Below are positions 1-8,782 of a stretch of DNA of 64,000 nucleotides, piece after piece. The stretch spans positions 137,501-201,500 of the forward strand of contig CAYFLR010000005.1 in the NCBI GenBank assembly GCA_964343805.1, in the 5' to 3' direction. The translations under genes and the position numbers were made by a program. Position 1 is the first letter of the stretch. Every line of letters begins with the position of its first letter. Below the pieces are notes generated by a model. It was not told where the DNA came from and did not search any database. It saw only the letters and a program-made list of their open reading frames with translations. Origin of the DNA: CAYFLR01 sp964343805. GTDB lineage: Bacteria; Bdellovibrionota_B; Oligoflexia; CAYFLR01.

Positions 1-2
1 CA

Positions 3-134
3 TCCAGCATTGAAGAGACCAAAGAAAAGGTTAAGAATGACCTCTTTTATGTAAAACACTTCTCTATCCTTTTTGATCTCTATGTTGTCTGGAAAACCTT
101 TAGAGTTGTTATCTTTGGCGTGGGTGCACGTTAA
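3..134 (+). CDS. C-terminal fragment of bacterial (undecaprenyl-phosphate) sugar transferase
   Basis: The window opens inside a reading frame that ends with TAA at 132-134. The visible 43 residues include KNDLFYVKHFSILFDLYVVW and end in FGVGAR. This matches the conserved C-terminus of the WcaJ/EpsL-type polyprenyl-phosphate hexose-1-phosphate transferase family (typically YDLYYI-N-S---DL-I---T---V--G-GA). Such integral inner-membrane enzymes start exopolysaccharide or O-antigen repeat-unit synthesis by loading the first sugar phosphate on undecaprenyl phosphate. Only the tail is visible, so catalytic residues cannot be checked. The 263 bases that follow (135-397) are AT-rich and hold no recognisable gene, only the leader of the next one. 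Confidence 0.75.
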   Translation, partial: SSIEETKEKVKNDLFYVKHFSILFDLYVVWKTFRVVIFGVGAR

Positions 135-397
135 TTACTGGATAGCCTGTCTAAAAAGTCGAAACCTTTGTTAACGGTTCAGTTTTTCTCTTCTAAATAG
201 TCGATATGCTTTCCTAAATCTTATAATTGATTCCTTATTCTCGCTTCAAAATAGCAGAACTTTATATTTAACTTCCTAATAAGATTAAGAAACACAAAAA
301 AAATCTCAAGAATTAACTAGAATTGTGGATAAGAAAATAAGTATATGCTAATAGATGTTTATGCTTATTTAATGAAGTAAGTAGAAAGGAGCCACAA

Positions 398-940
398 ATG
401 AAGAAGTTAGTAATGAGTCTATTTATTCTTTTTGGTTATCAAAGTGCAGTGCTTATGGCGTGCTGGGATGGTTCAAATGGAACTCCCATACCCTATATTC
501 CTATTGAATGTGAAGCTGGGGTAGATGAGTCCCCTTCAGCGCCCTCTCCTTTTGAAGTGGGAACCAGTTATAAAAAAGTTCCGGTATTTGGATACTTACC
601 CAATGACCAAAAGGTTCAGGGGGTTTTAAGGGCAAAACTTCACTATCAGGTGAGAGAAGGGGTCAAAGGGGTTTATATCCAATATCCTAAGGTCTATTTA
701 AAAAGTGGTTGGAGATATGATCTTGCAGCTGAAGAGCATGATGTGGCTGGGGTTCTTTGTCAATTGTTTGGCATGGGAGAGTTTCAAGCAGAGTCCCTAC
801 AAACAGGGCATAACCCCTACAGTGCTAGCAAGGGCCGACTCAAAATTCACTTAAACCAAGACGTGTTTTATTTAACCAACAATAATTCTGAGATTCCTGC
901 AGTCAAAAATCTTTTCTGCCAAATTGAGAGTGGAGATTAA
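398..940 (+). CDS. Small exported protein of unknown function
   Basis: I do not recognise this 180-residue protein. It starts with a clear Sec signal (KKLVMSLFILFGYQSAVLMA, then CW). The ALMAC-like end could also be read as a lipobox with Cys22 as the lipidated residue. The mature part has scattered cysteines (positions about 22, 38, 122, 174) and alternating hydrophobic/polar stretches that suggest beta structure. The start is well supported: AAAGGAG lies 7-8 bases upstream of ATG 398. After the stop there is a small GC hairpin (CCCG/CGGG near 945-960) without a convincing U run. It appears to be a single-gene unit upstream of the histidine kinase. Confidence 0.7.
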   Translation: MKKLVMSLFILFGYQSAVLMACWDGSNGTPIPYIPIECEAGVDESPSAPSPFEVGTSYKKVPVFGYLPNDQKVQGVLRAKLHYQVREGVKGVYIQYPKVYLKSGWRYDLAAEEHDVAGVLCQLFGMGEFQAESLQTGHNPYSASKGRLKIHLNQDVFYLTNNNSEIPAVKNLFCQIESGD

Positions 941-1033
941 TATGCCCGCGCTTTCCGGGTTTACAATAAAACTCTAAAAATGATAGGGTGATCCCGCATT
1001 TATGCCAAACCAGGATAAATGTGGGAGAGCTTT

Positions 1034-2716
1034 ATGATCATTGAGTTAATTAAAGGCTTAAAATACCGCTATCATCGGTTATGGGTCTTTTCAGTTTTAT
1101 TAGCGAGTGCCATCTCCATCACTCCTCTCCTTATTATTTCCAAAATAAATTTTAACGAATATGAGAAGGTTCTCTCTTCAGAATTAATTCATCCTGTTTC
1201 TCAACTCCTATCCAATACCAAACAATCTTTAGAGTTTTTTATAGAAGAGCGAATTGCGGCACTGACATTTATCATTCATGAGCACAAGCTCGAAGAGATA
1301 TCCTCCAAGGCTAAACTTATGAGGGTTTTTAGTGCCCTCAAGCGATCCTTTGATGGCTTTATTGATATTGGTGTTATTGACCTGGAGGGCAATCAAATTT
1401 CCTATATCGGTCCCTATGAATTAGAGGGAGTGAATTATAAAAACCATAATTGGTTTCAGGTCGTTAAGCAAAAGGGAGTGCATGTGAGTGATGTATTTAT
1501 GGGGTACCGGAAATTTCCTCATTTTGTCATTGCCATGATGCATGAAGTTGAAAATGAAGAACCCTACATTATTAGAGCCACTCTTAGTACAGAATTCTTA
1601 ACTAATGAGATCGTTTCATTAGAACTAAGGCCACATAGTGATGCTTTTTTAATCAATAGTAGCGGAGTTCTTCAGACACCATCTCGCTTTTATGGTCAAA
1701 TAATGCGGAAAACATCATTGACCTTTCCAACATATAATGAAAAAGGAGAGGTGATAAGAAAGTATGATGTGCAGGGAAGGCTTAATTTGTTTGGCTATGC
1801 TTATATAAATCAAACGCCTTTTGTCCTCATTGTAATAAAAACCAGCGAAGGCTTGCTGGAGAACTGGAATAAAACAAAAAATAAAATGCTGATCTTTTTA
1901 GTGGTGAGCATCATTTTAATTATTGTGGTGATTATTTGGAGTGTGACTTTGATGGTGAAGGGGGTTTATCGAGCCGATTTAAAGCAAGCCTCCATGCAAC
2001 ATGATATTCAGTATACTAATAAAATGGCTTCCATTGGACGTCTAGCTGCAGGTGTGGCCCATGAGATCAATAACCCGCTTGCGATAATTTCCGAAAAAGC
2101 TGGTTTAATTGCTGATATGATTCATTTCAAGAAAGACTTTGCTCATAAGGAACAAACTGAAGAAATCATCACAGCTATGCAGAAATCTGTGGGACATTGC
2201 AGCGCTATCACTCATAGATTGCTTGGATTTGCTAAACGAATGGATATTAAAGCTGACTCTATTGATTTGGAAGTCCTTATGAACGAGGTGATTAGTTTTT
2301 TTGATAGAGAGGCCAGCATAAAGCATATCCACATAAGCTTAAATATTGAAAAGAATATTCCAGCCATTCGCAGTGATCGAGGGCTTCTTCAACAAGTTTT
2401 TGTTAACATCATAAATAATTCCATTCACGACATTGATGAGAAGGGTGATGTGACCATCTACATACGTAAGAAGGGGAGTGATCATGTGGCGGTAGAGTTT
2501 AAAGATGATGGACGGGGTTTATCTGATGAAAACTTAGAGAAGATTTTTGAACCCTTTTTTACTGCCAAAAAAGATTACGGCACTGGCTTAGGATTATCTA
2601 TTACATATGGAATAGTAAAAAAACTGGGAGGGAATATTCGGGTGGAAAGCGAAATGTTCAAAGGAACCCGATTTATTATCACTCTTCCCTTGACTAAAGA
2701 AGATTTTAGAGAGTAA
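1034..2716 (+). CDS. Membrane sensor histidine kinase with dCache-type periplasmic domain
   Basis: A 560-residue sensor kinase. It has an N-terminal membrane helix (about residues 18-36), a ~240-residue periplasmic domain of Cache type (with NHNWFQ and DVFMGYRK segments), a second membrane helix (about 285-310), a HisKA dimerisation domain with phospho-accepting His343 in GVAHEINNPL, and a HATPase with N box (NIINNS), G1 (DDGRGL), F box (FEPFFTAK) and G2 (GTGLGLSI). There is no receiver domain, so it should phosphorylate a separate regulator. An in-frame ATG at 1019 exists, but ATG 1034 is preferred because GGGAG (1023-1027) sits 6 bases before it. The transporter and CBS genes follow, which suggests the kinase senses or controls uptake of the same small molecule. 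Confidence 0.9.
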   Translation: MIIELIKGLKYRYHRLWVFSVLLASAISITPLLIISKINFNEYEKVLSSELIHPVSQLLSNTKQSLEFFIEERIAALTFIIHEHKLEEISSKAKLMRVFSALKRSFDGFIDIGVIDLEGNQISYIGPYELEGVNYKNHNWFQVVKQKGVHVSDVFMGYRKFPHFVIAMMHEVENEEPYIIRATLSTEFLTNEIVSLELRPHSDAFLINSSGVLQTPSRFYGQIMRKTSLTFPTYNEKGEVIRKYDVQGRLNLFGYAYINQTPFVLIVIKTSEGLLENWNKTKNKMLIFLVVSIILIIVVIIWSVTLMVKGVYRADLKQASMQHDIQYTNKMASIGRLAAGVAHEINNPLAIISEKAGLIADMIHFKKDFAHKEQTEEIITAMQKSVGHCSAITHRLLGFAKRMDIKADSIDLEVLMNEVISFFDREASIKHIHISLNIEKNIPAIRSDRGLLQQVFVNIINNSIHDIDEKGDVTIYIRKKGSDHVAVEFKDDGRGLSDENLEKIFEPFFTAKKDYGTGLGLSITYGIVKKLGGNIRVESEMFKGTRFIITLPLTKEDFRE

Positions 2717-2776
2717 AAATGAAAGGTTGTCAATTTTACCTCTGTTGGCTAGAACATATTTTCATAGGATAGAAAA

Positions 2777-4249
2777 GTGTTTGCAAATTTTACCAATAAG
2801 ACATTTAAAGATTTAGACTGGACAAGGCTCCTCTTTATTTTTGTTGGCATCTTTCTTTTTAGCTCAGTCTACTTATCTCCACCCTGGCCCGATGCAGTTG
2901 ATCCAATGGGTAAGCATTTTAAATTGAGTCATGAAGGTAAGGCTGCTGTGGCTCTTTTTTTACTAGCTGCTACTTGGTGGATTTTTGAAGTGGTTCCTAT
3001 CGGGGTCACCAGTATTGTAATCGGGGTGGTACAGGCACTCTTTTTAATTAGACCTGCCAGAGAAGCCTTTAGTGACTTTATGGTTCCTGCTGTCTGGTTT
3101 ATTTTTGGCTCTATTGTGATTGGGAATGCTTTTACCAAGTCAGGGGTTACCAAGCGCCTTGCTTACCGGATGTTGTTAATAGTCGGTGAGAGTACCCGGC
3201 TTATCTATCTTGGGTGCTTTATATTGACAGCCCTTTTAACTATGATTATGGCGCACACTGCGGTAGCTGCTACTATTTATCCTCTCTTGATGGCAATATA
3301 CTCTCTCTATGGAGATGAAGACAAACCCACTAATTTTGGTAAAGGTTTGTTTATGGGGATGGCTTTCGTTGCCGGGGCAGGAAGTATTGTGACCTTATTA
3401 GGTGCTGCACGAGGGGCGGTGGCTTTAGGTTTCTTTAAAGATATTGTTGGCCGTGAGATCTCCTTCTTCGAGCTGACCTATTATATGTTTCCCTTAGGCT
3501 GGCTTATGGTATTTATTCTTTGGGTCTTCTTTATCTACTATTATCCACCTGAGAAAAGTGCTATCAGCGGCCTGCGCGAGCGAGTGAAAACCTTACATAA
3601 GGGATTAGGTCCCTTATCTGCGGCGGAGATTGCCACCTTTGTTATTGTAGGTTTAGCCGTGACTGCTCTTTGTCTAAGATCCTTTATACCTGCATTTAAA
3701 CTCATTGATAAAAGTGCCATCATTCTCTCTTCCACTATTCTTTTCTATCTATTTAAAATCTTGAAAGTGAAAGATTTAGAAGAGGTGCCTTGGAATATTA
3801 TTCTTCTTTTTGGTGGGGCTATGAGTATTGGTTTCTGCCTGTGGAAAACAGGGGCGGCGGATTGGATGGCGGTAAATTGGTTGATTCTCTTTCAAAATGC
3901 CAGCTGGTTGGTTTTCGTTATGGGAATTGCTGTTTTTGTTTTGATCATGACTAATCTCATCATGAATGTGGCAGCTATCACCATCTCTATTCCAGTGGCT
4001 CTGGTGGCTGGTCAGTACTTGGGTGTTGCCCCTGAAGCGATTGTTTTTTCATCATTGGCCATGGCAGGTATGCCCTTTTTACTATTAATAGGGGCTGCAC
4101 CCAATGCCATTGCCTATAGCTCCCAACAATTTAAATCCAGCGAGTTTTTTAAAGCAGGAGTCTATGCCAGTATCATTCTGGTTTTTGTGATGTGGCTCTT
4201 TGTGGGAGTCATATGGCCCTTTATGGGAATGCCCTATGTTATCAAATAA
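2777..4249 (+). CDS. DASS/SLC13-family anion (dicarboxylate or sulfate) transporter
   Basis: A 490-residue polytopic inner-membrane protein with about 12 hydrophobic helices. Two diagnostic segments are placed as in the divalent-anion:sodium symporter family: MAHTAVAATIYPL in the first half, and NLIMNVAAITISIP followed by GAAPNAIAYSS in the second half (the usual SNT/PNA substrate-binding hairpins). Family members import succinate, malate, fumarate, citrate or sulfate with sodium; the substrate cannot be fixed from sequence. It starts with GTG 2777, preceded by AGGA about 8 bases upstream. It lies 60 bases after the sensor kinase and 32 bases before a CBS-pair gene, probably as one unit in which the CBS protein could gate or report on transport. 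Confidence 0.88.
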   Translation: MFANFTNKTFKDLDWTRLLFIFVGIFLFSSVYLSPPWPDAVDPMGKHFKLSHEGKAAVALFLLAATWWIFEVVPIGVTSIVIGVVQALFLIRPAREAFSDFMVPAVWFIFGSIVIGNAFTKSGVTKRLAYRMLLIVGESTRLIYLGCFILTALLTMIMAHTAVAATIYPLLMAIYSLYGDEDKPTNFGKGLFMGMAFVAGAGSIVTLLGAARGAVALGFFKDIVGREISFFELTYYMFPLGWLMVFILWVFFIYYYPPEKSAISGLRERVKTLHKGLGPLSAAEIATFVIVGLAVTALCLRSFIPAFKLIDKSAIILSSTILFYLFKILKVKDLEEVPWNIILLFGGAMSIGFCLWKTGAADWMAVNWLILFQNASWLVFVMGIAVFVLIMTNLIMNVAAITISIPVALVAGQYLGVAPEAIVFSSLAMAGMPFLLLIGAAPNAIAYSSQQFKSSEFFKAGVYASIILVFVMWLFVGVIWPFMGMPYVIK

Positions 4250-4281
4250 CCTAGGTTCCCAATCTTTGAAAGGATGCAGTT

Positions 4282-4824
4282 ATGGAAGAAAAAAAAGTAA
4301 AAGACATTATGCTTCCATTAGAAGAATATGCCTTGGTGGATGAAGATGCCAGTTTGTACGATGCTTTTGTCAGTCTAACTCAATCAAAGGAAAATCTGCC
4401 CAGTCAGAGACAACCCCATCGAGCGGTTCTGGTGGTGGATAAGGAAAAAAATGTCATTGGAAAAGTGGGGCATGCACGCTTTTTAACTGCTCTATCACCT
4501 CACTGTGAGATGGTCTCGGACTTTGATTCTTTAAACAAATCGGGAGTCAGTAAAGAGTATGTGACTTCTATGATGGACCGTCTGGAGCTATGGCAACTGC
4601 AAAAAGTTGATTTTATCAAAAAGGCTAAATGCATTAAAATCACTCATGTGATGCACGCTTTTGCCGAGCATATTGATGAGGAGTCCTCTCTGATTGAAGC
4701 TATTAATAAGATTATTACCTGGAACAGTCTATCCATGTTGGTGACTCGAGATGAGAAGGTTGTGGGAATCATTCGAATGTCAGACATGTTCGAAGAGGTG
4801 AGTCATCTTATTTTAGGAGAGTAA
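4282..4824 (+). CDS. CBS-domain pair protein
   Basis: A 180-residue soluble protein made of two CBS motifs. The first runs about residues 5-70 (KVKDIML...VVDKEKNVIGKVGHARFL); the second about 118-178 (KITHVMHAF...VGIIRMSDMFEEV). A helical insert separates them. CBS pairs (Bateman modules) bind adenosine nucleotides or related ligands and regulate transporters or enzymes. AAAGGA precedes the ATG at good spacing. It is the third gene after the kinase and DASS transporter, so a regulatory partnership with the transporter is the simplest guess. Four further stand-alone CBS pairs of similar size lie between 21 and 28 kb. The stop is only 9 bases from the convergent gene. Confidence 0.85.
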   Translation: MEEKKVKDIMLPLEEYALVDEDASLYDAFVSLTQSKENLPSQRQPHRAVLVVDKEKNVIGKVGHARFLTALSPHCEMVSDFDSLNKSGVSKEYVTSMMDRLELWQLQKVDFIKKAKCIKITHVMHAFAEHIDEESSLIEAINKIITWNSLSMLVTRDEKVVGIIRMSDMFEEVSHLILGE

Positions 4825-4833
4825 GCCAACTGT

Positions 4834-6030
4834 TTACCAGTGGATTTGCAAGCCGGCATGAGCGCCATAAGAATCAGTAAAGAGCGCGTAATTAAAGTTT
4901 CCTGTTAAAGATAGTACAAATATTTCAAGTGAAAAACCGGCTAGAAGTCTCATATTTCCTGCTGTGGGGGCGGTAGCATCTCCCAAGTTTAACTTTACAT
5001 CTGCTGTAATATCTCCTATTCGTGGCTTTGTCTCTAATTCAAGAGGCACTGAAAGGGCGGCCAAACTTTCCGCATGACCTACGCTCAGATCCACTCCAAG
5101 TCCGGTAAAAAGGCTAAAAATATGCAGTAACTTAACCGAGGTGAGCACCTCAATAGGGATGGTGGTGACGCTCACATTTCCCCCTACCGTGGCTTTGCCT
5201 TTTATTTTTGCGGTAAACTCAGCATTGATAGGGCCTTGATTGATTTGGGTAGAGACAGATTGATTCACATCTAATTGGGCACTTACTGCCAAGGAAGTGT
5301 AGCGAAATCCAGTGATCACTGATACACCATCCCATTTTAAAAGACCAAAGCGATCAAATCTAATACCATCGTAGGCTTTATACCGAGTGTGAAGTCCAAA
5401 GGAGCTGAAACCAAATGAAGCTTGGCCTGAGACTCCCTCCATGATGGCTCCTTTTAAACTATCATCATCGGTATAGGTGGCAAAGTGACCAAAAAAGCGA
5501 AATCTTTTAAGATCCCATCGGCCGGGCCTTTTAAATTTCTTTTTTTTCTTTTTTTTCTTTTTTCTCCCTTTTTTCTTCTTCTTTTTCTTGTTCTTTTTAT
5601 TTTTCTTATCTTTGACAAAAAAGCTGGGGTTGACTCCCACCTGAAAGGCGGTTTGGGCGGCCACACCATTAATCGTCTGCTCAAAACTGAGGCGAGGGTC
5701 CTCAGTATTGGTTCGATCCAGTCCGCCGCTCAATCCTATTTGAATGAGAAACAGTCTAAACATGGTGTCATAGTCAGCACCGATACCAGGTCCGGAGATT
5801 ATAACTGAATTGGCAATCCCCTTAAGATAGGTGGTGGTATCAAAATGGGGAAACACCTCATTGTTGGCCTTATCTTCAAGTTCATCTAAGGCTTTATCTA
5901 ATTGGTTTTCAACAATTTTAGGGACACTTCCATATGATCTATTGGTAACGGACAAAACCTTTTCAGAGGCCCATAGTTGAGCAAAAGATAAGAATGCAAA
6001 AAAGAGCACAACGAGTTTAATTCTGTACAT
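4834..6030 (-). CDS. Exported beta-rich envelope protein with poly-lysine tract
   Basis: I do not recognise the family. This 398-residue protein has a Sec signal (YRIKLVVLFFAFLSFAQLWA). Most of the mature part alternates polar and hydrophobic residues with many Gly/Ser/Thr, as in outer-membrane or surface beta-strand proteins, and it ends in LQIHW, an aromatic C-terminus typical of barrel proteins. Between about residues 138 and 170 lies a run made almost only of lysine with a few Asn, Gly and Arg, encoded by long A-rich tracts (plus-strand T runs near 5529-5616) prone to replication slippage. The gene is convergent with the CBS gene and divergent from the pseudo-receiver gene at 6.2 kb. Confidence 0.7.
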   Translation of the reverse strand: MYRIKLVVLFFAFLSFAQLWASEKVLSVTNRSYGSVPKIVENQLDKALDELEDKANNEVFPHFDTTTYLKGIANSVIISGPGIGADYDTMFRLFLIQIGLSGGLDRTNTEDPRLSFEQTINGVAAQTAFQVGVNPSFFVKDKKNKKNKKKKKKKGRKKKKKKKKKFKRPGRWDLKRFRFFGHFATYTDDDSLKGAIMEGVSGQASFGFSSFGLHTRYKAYDGIRFDRFGLLKWDGVSVITGFRYTSLAVSAQLDVNQSVSTQINQGPINAEFTAKIKGKATVGGNVSVTTIPIEVLTSVKLLHIFSLFTGLGVDLSVGHAESLAALSVPLELETKPRIGDITADVKLNLGDATAPTAGNMRLLAGFSLEIFVLSLTGNFNYALFTDSYGAHAGLQIHW

Positions 6031-6125
6031 AATTTACCTGTGTTGAATCTTGCTAACTTTATCATGGAAAGAGGGGTAATATCCAGGGATACTTGATAAA
6101 TCTTTTGGGTCAGCTGGAATCATGA

Positions 6126-6131
6126 TATAAT
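6126..6131 (+). promoter_or_regulatory. Candidate -10 box (TATAAT)
   Basis: A perfect TATAAT lies about 60 bases before the start of the pseudo-receiver gene. A poor -35-like TTTTGG sits 17 bases upstream. The -10 match is exact but the -35 is weak, so this is only a candidate housekeeping promoter for the 6.2-8.7 kb pair of genes. Confidence 0.35.
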
Positions 6132-6191
6132 ATTGGGGTTAAACTCGACAGTTCAATCTTCTAACCACCCATTTTATATTGTGGAGAAATG

Positions 6192-7706
6192 ATGGTTAAG
6201 CAAAGGATTTTTATCGTTAATGAACGATCTAAATTCACTATGAAATTACAAGATAGTTTCAATAAGAGTCGCTTCCAATTTACCTTCATAGAAGATATTA
6301 AAACCATGTGGAAGACGATTGATGAAAGAAAGCCCAATGCCATTTTGTTAAGTGAGCTCGGCAATTCCAAAGAAATAATAAAAACGGTGGCCGCTCTGGC
6401 TGATAATGCTGAAACCCGGAATATTCGCTTGATCGTTCTTACTAATAAAACGGATACTCTTTTGGTTGAAAAGCTTTTACAGTTGGGAATTAGAGAGGTT
6501 ATCTTACGGACGATTCACTTTGATGAAATTGTAAATCGTATTAAGTTTTGTATCTCAAATGAAGGGGCCGACTTTGATATATATGAACGCAAGGGATTTC
6601 AATTTACAGATCATTTAGATTTAGAGGTACTAGGAAAAATAATTTCAATGAGTACCCAGCAAATTGTAGTTGAAGTACCTGTTTTTGCGGATATTGGAGA
6701 GGAGCTCATTCTTCGCAGCCCTCTGTTAGATAGCATTGGCATCAAAGAGCTGCCAACCAAGGTATTGGATAGTCGAAGATACGGTTTGATTTATAATTTA
6801 AGTCAGGCGCTGATTTTAAGACCTGATTTTCACTTTAAAGATCATCAAAAGAGTATTGAAAACTGGATTGCAAAACATAAAAAGTCTTCCGCCCTGCGCC
6901 GTGTACCTATATTTCTTACTATGAAGGATAAACAATTTCGTAAGGTTATTTTAGAGCAGGCAAAAAATAAAGATTACTTTCTTCGTTTTGCCTGGTCTAA
7001 AAATACCATTTTTAAAGAACCTCTCTTTTTAAGTCCCTATATCATGTTTATTGATGATGTTTTTATTACTGAGGAGAGTTTGGAAGATTTTACTTTGATG
7101 CTGAATAATCTTCATTCTAAAACCACCATCATTGTGAACTGTAGCACCTGTCAGGGAGAGGTAAAAAGGCTATTAAGACCGATCAAATCAAAACATAATA
7201 TCATTTTATCAAATAACCTCTCTATGGAACTGATTCAGAAATATATTGACCAGGAAATGGAAAAGCTAAAAATGCGAGAACAAGGGGATGCGGAAGCCAG
7301 GAAATATCCCACTATTTATTTTCCTGAGAATTATAAAGAGACCAACTGCACCATAAAACTAGATGCCAAACTTTTAGAGTGGTATGACGATTATCTTCAT
7401 TTTTTCTCGCACCACCATATAGGAAGGTTTTCCCACATAAAAATCAATAATCCTCATCTCAATCATCGGAAGGTTTTTCCAGCTTTTGCTAAAATCACTA
7501 CCGTCTATAATAAAATGATTACCAATCGAACCTCAGCAGCCTTACGGAAAAAACATCGGAAGGAGTATTACTATGAGGGATATATAGTGTGTTTCCCAGA
7601 AAAGAGTGATGAAATAATAAAAAGAATGTCTCTAGAGAAGTTCTTAGATGACAATAAACACATTTTCAAAGCAGCCAATAAGTTAGTTAAATCTGCATCA
7701 AAGTGA
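6192..7706 (+). CDS. Degenerate receiver-domain protein with possible PilZ-like segment
   Basis: A soluble protein of about 504 residues. The first ~120 residues fold like a response-regulator receiver (RIFIVNER, then AILLSELGNS, LIVLTNK and VILRTIHF at the positions of beta1, beta3, beta4 and beta5). However, the phospho-acceptor Asp is replaced in the LLSELG segment and the conserved Lys is Arg, so it is probably not phosphorylated in the usual way. Residues about 130-190 (VVEVPVFADIGEELILRSP) resemble a PilZ-type beta barrel, without a clear RxxxR motif. The remaining ~300 residues are unrecognised, with one more IMFIDDVF receiver-like strand near 280. ATG 6189 and ATG 6192 are both possible; GGAG is spaced better for 6192. 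The lipoprotein gene begins 7 bases downstream. Confidence 0.6.
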   Translation: MVKQRIFIVNERSKFTMKLQDSFNKSRFQFTFIEDIKTMWKTIDERKPNAILLSELGNSKEIIKTVAALADNAETRNIRLIVLTNKTDTLLVEKLLQLGIREVILRTIHFDEIVNRIKFCISNEGADFDIYERKGFQFTDHLDLEVLGKIISMSTQQIVVEVPVFADIGEELILRSPLLDSIGIKELPTKVLDSRRYGLIYNLSQALILRPDFHFKDHQKSIENWIAKHKKSSALRRVPIFLTMKDKQFRKVILEQAKNKDYFLRFAWSKNTIFKEPLFLSPYIMFIDDVFITEESLEDFTLMLNNLHSKTTIIVNCSTCQGEVKRLLRPIKSKHNIILSNNLSMELIQKYIDQEMEKLKMREQGDAEARKYPTIYFPENYKETNCTIKLDAKLLEWYDDYLHFFSHHHIGRFSHIKINNPHLNHRKVFPAFAKITTVYNKMITNRTSAALRKKHRKEYYYEGYIVCFPEKSDEIIKRMSLEKFLDDNKHIFKAANKLVKSASK

Positions 7707-7713
7707 GGTTAAA

Positions 7714-8712
7714 ATGCCTAAAAGGAATCTCTTTTTTAGTGGTTTGGTTATTCTCTTACTCGGCTTATGGGCCTGTGAAGAGGTTGATAAATTAAAAGAT
7801 GGTGATGAAGAAGATACGGTGAAAGTTACTGAAGACAATAAAGTCACAGTGGAAACGGAAGCCACCGTACCTATCCTTCCTTTAGACCTGCCGGTTTATC
7901 CAACTGAAGTGACATTGGATGGCCTTACTCCCTCAATAAAAAAATGGTTAGAGGGTAAAAATGTTCCAGCTAGTATCATTCCAGATAAGTTATTGGATGA
8001 GGGGATTTCTAAACTGGGAAAAACATTAGAAGAGGCCACCAGTGAAATATTGCAACCGGGAGCTTTAAGTGGCGCTTTTAATAATCAAATTAAGAGTTTC
8101 GAAAAGGTGGAAGTGAGCAAAGTGGGAGTGCGAATTGTTCTATCAAATAGCACAAAGGCGATGGCTGCAACCCCTACGGTTTTCAAACTTTTTTTAGGGG
8201 AAGGATCCAAAACGGAATCTTTTGATGAGACCGTTTTGATCCCATTTAAGAATGAAGACCCTGAAATTACAGATATTATTATTAAACCTGATGGCGAAAA
8301 GCAGACTCTGGTGGTGGATGATGTCCCTCATTTAAAGAAACTCTTAAATGAATTCCTCAAAGGGGGAAAAGAGGTGAGTTTTGGAGTGGGTTATCAAGCG
8401 GTTTACCGTATGGCTGATATAGAAAATGGAGCTGATGTAGAGAAAGAGTCCCAAGTTTTTGGTAAATGCGTGGCCGCCTTAGCTGGAGTCCCTAGTATTC
8501 CCTTTGTTATTGATTTTGATAAGGAAAAAGATTGCCCTTCCCTATCAGAGCTTCTGAAGTGGCACTTCACCATTCATAAGCTGGAATTTGATATCAAGGT
8601 GAAAGCCGAGGTCTTTGAGGTGCCAAAAATTCCTAACTGTGAGGAATACAGCAAACAAGAAGGGCTTGATATGCTCAAAGAAGCCTGTGACTTATCTGCA
8701 AAATCTGATTGA
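7714..8712 (+). CDS. Lipoprotein of unknown function
   Basis: A 332-residue protein with a classic type II signal: KR, a hydrophobic core, and the lipobox LWAC giving Cys21 as the lipidated residue. The following residues (EEVDKLKDGDEEDTVKV) form an acidic linker. The mature part has a repeated alternating pattern and four late cysteines (in GKCVAAL, KDCPSL, PNCEEY and EACDLS) that may form two disulfides. No family is recognised. It starts 7 bases after the stop of the pseudo-receiver gene, with GAGG upstream of the ATG, so the two genes are almost certainly co-transcribed. The product should be anchored to the inner or outer membrane facing the periplasm. Confidence 0.72.
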   Translation: MPKRNLFFSGLVILLLGLWACEEVDKLKDGDEEDTVKVTEDNKVTVETEATVPILPLDLPVYPTEVTLDGLTPSIKKWLEGKNVPASIIPDKLLDEGISKLGKTLEEATSEILQPGALSGAFNNQIKSFEKVEVSKVGVRIVLSNSTKAMAATPTVFKLFLGEGSKTESFDETVLIPFKNEDPEITDIIIKPDGEKQTLVVDDVPHLKKLLNEFLKGGKEVSFGVGYQAVYRMADIENGADVEKESQVFGKCVAALAGVPSIPFVIDFDKEKDCPSLSELLKWHFTIHKLEFDIKVKAEVFEVPKIPNCEEYSKQEGLDMLKEACDLSAKSD

Positions 8713-8782
8713 CTTTCCCCCCTTTTTTAGTGTAAATCAAAATTCTATCTTATTAATAGTATAATTATTTGTGGGAGCTACT

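Noticed and set aside
945..965. GC hairpin after the first small gene as a terminator
   Set aside because: Stem of only 4-5 pairs and followed by TTTACAAT without a proper U run; too weak to call.
5485..5808. A forward 107-residue open frame opposite the poly-lysine tract
   Set aside because: It is the complement of the A-rich lysine codons (poly-Phe/Leu) and has no ribosome-binding site.
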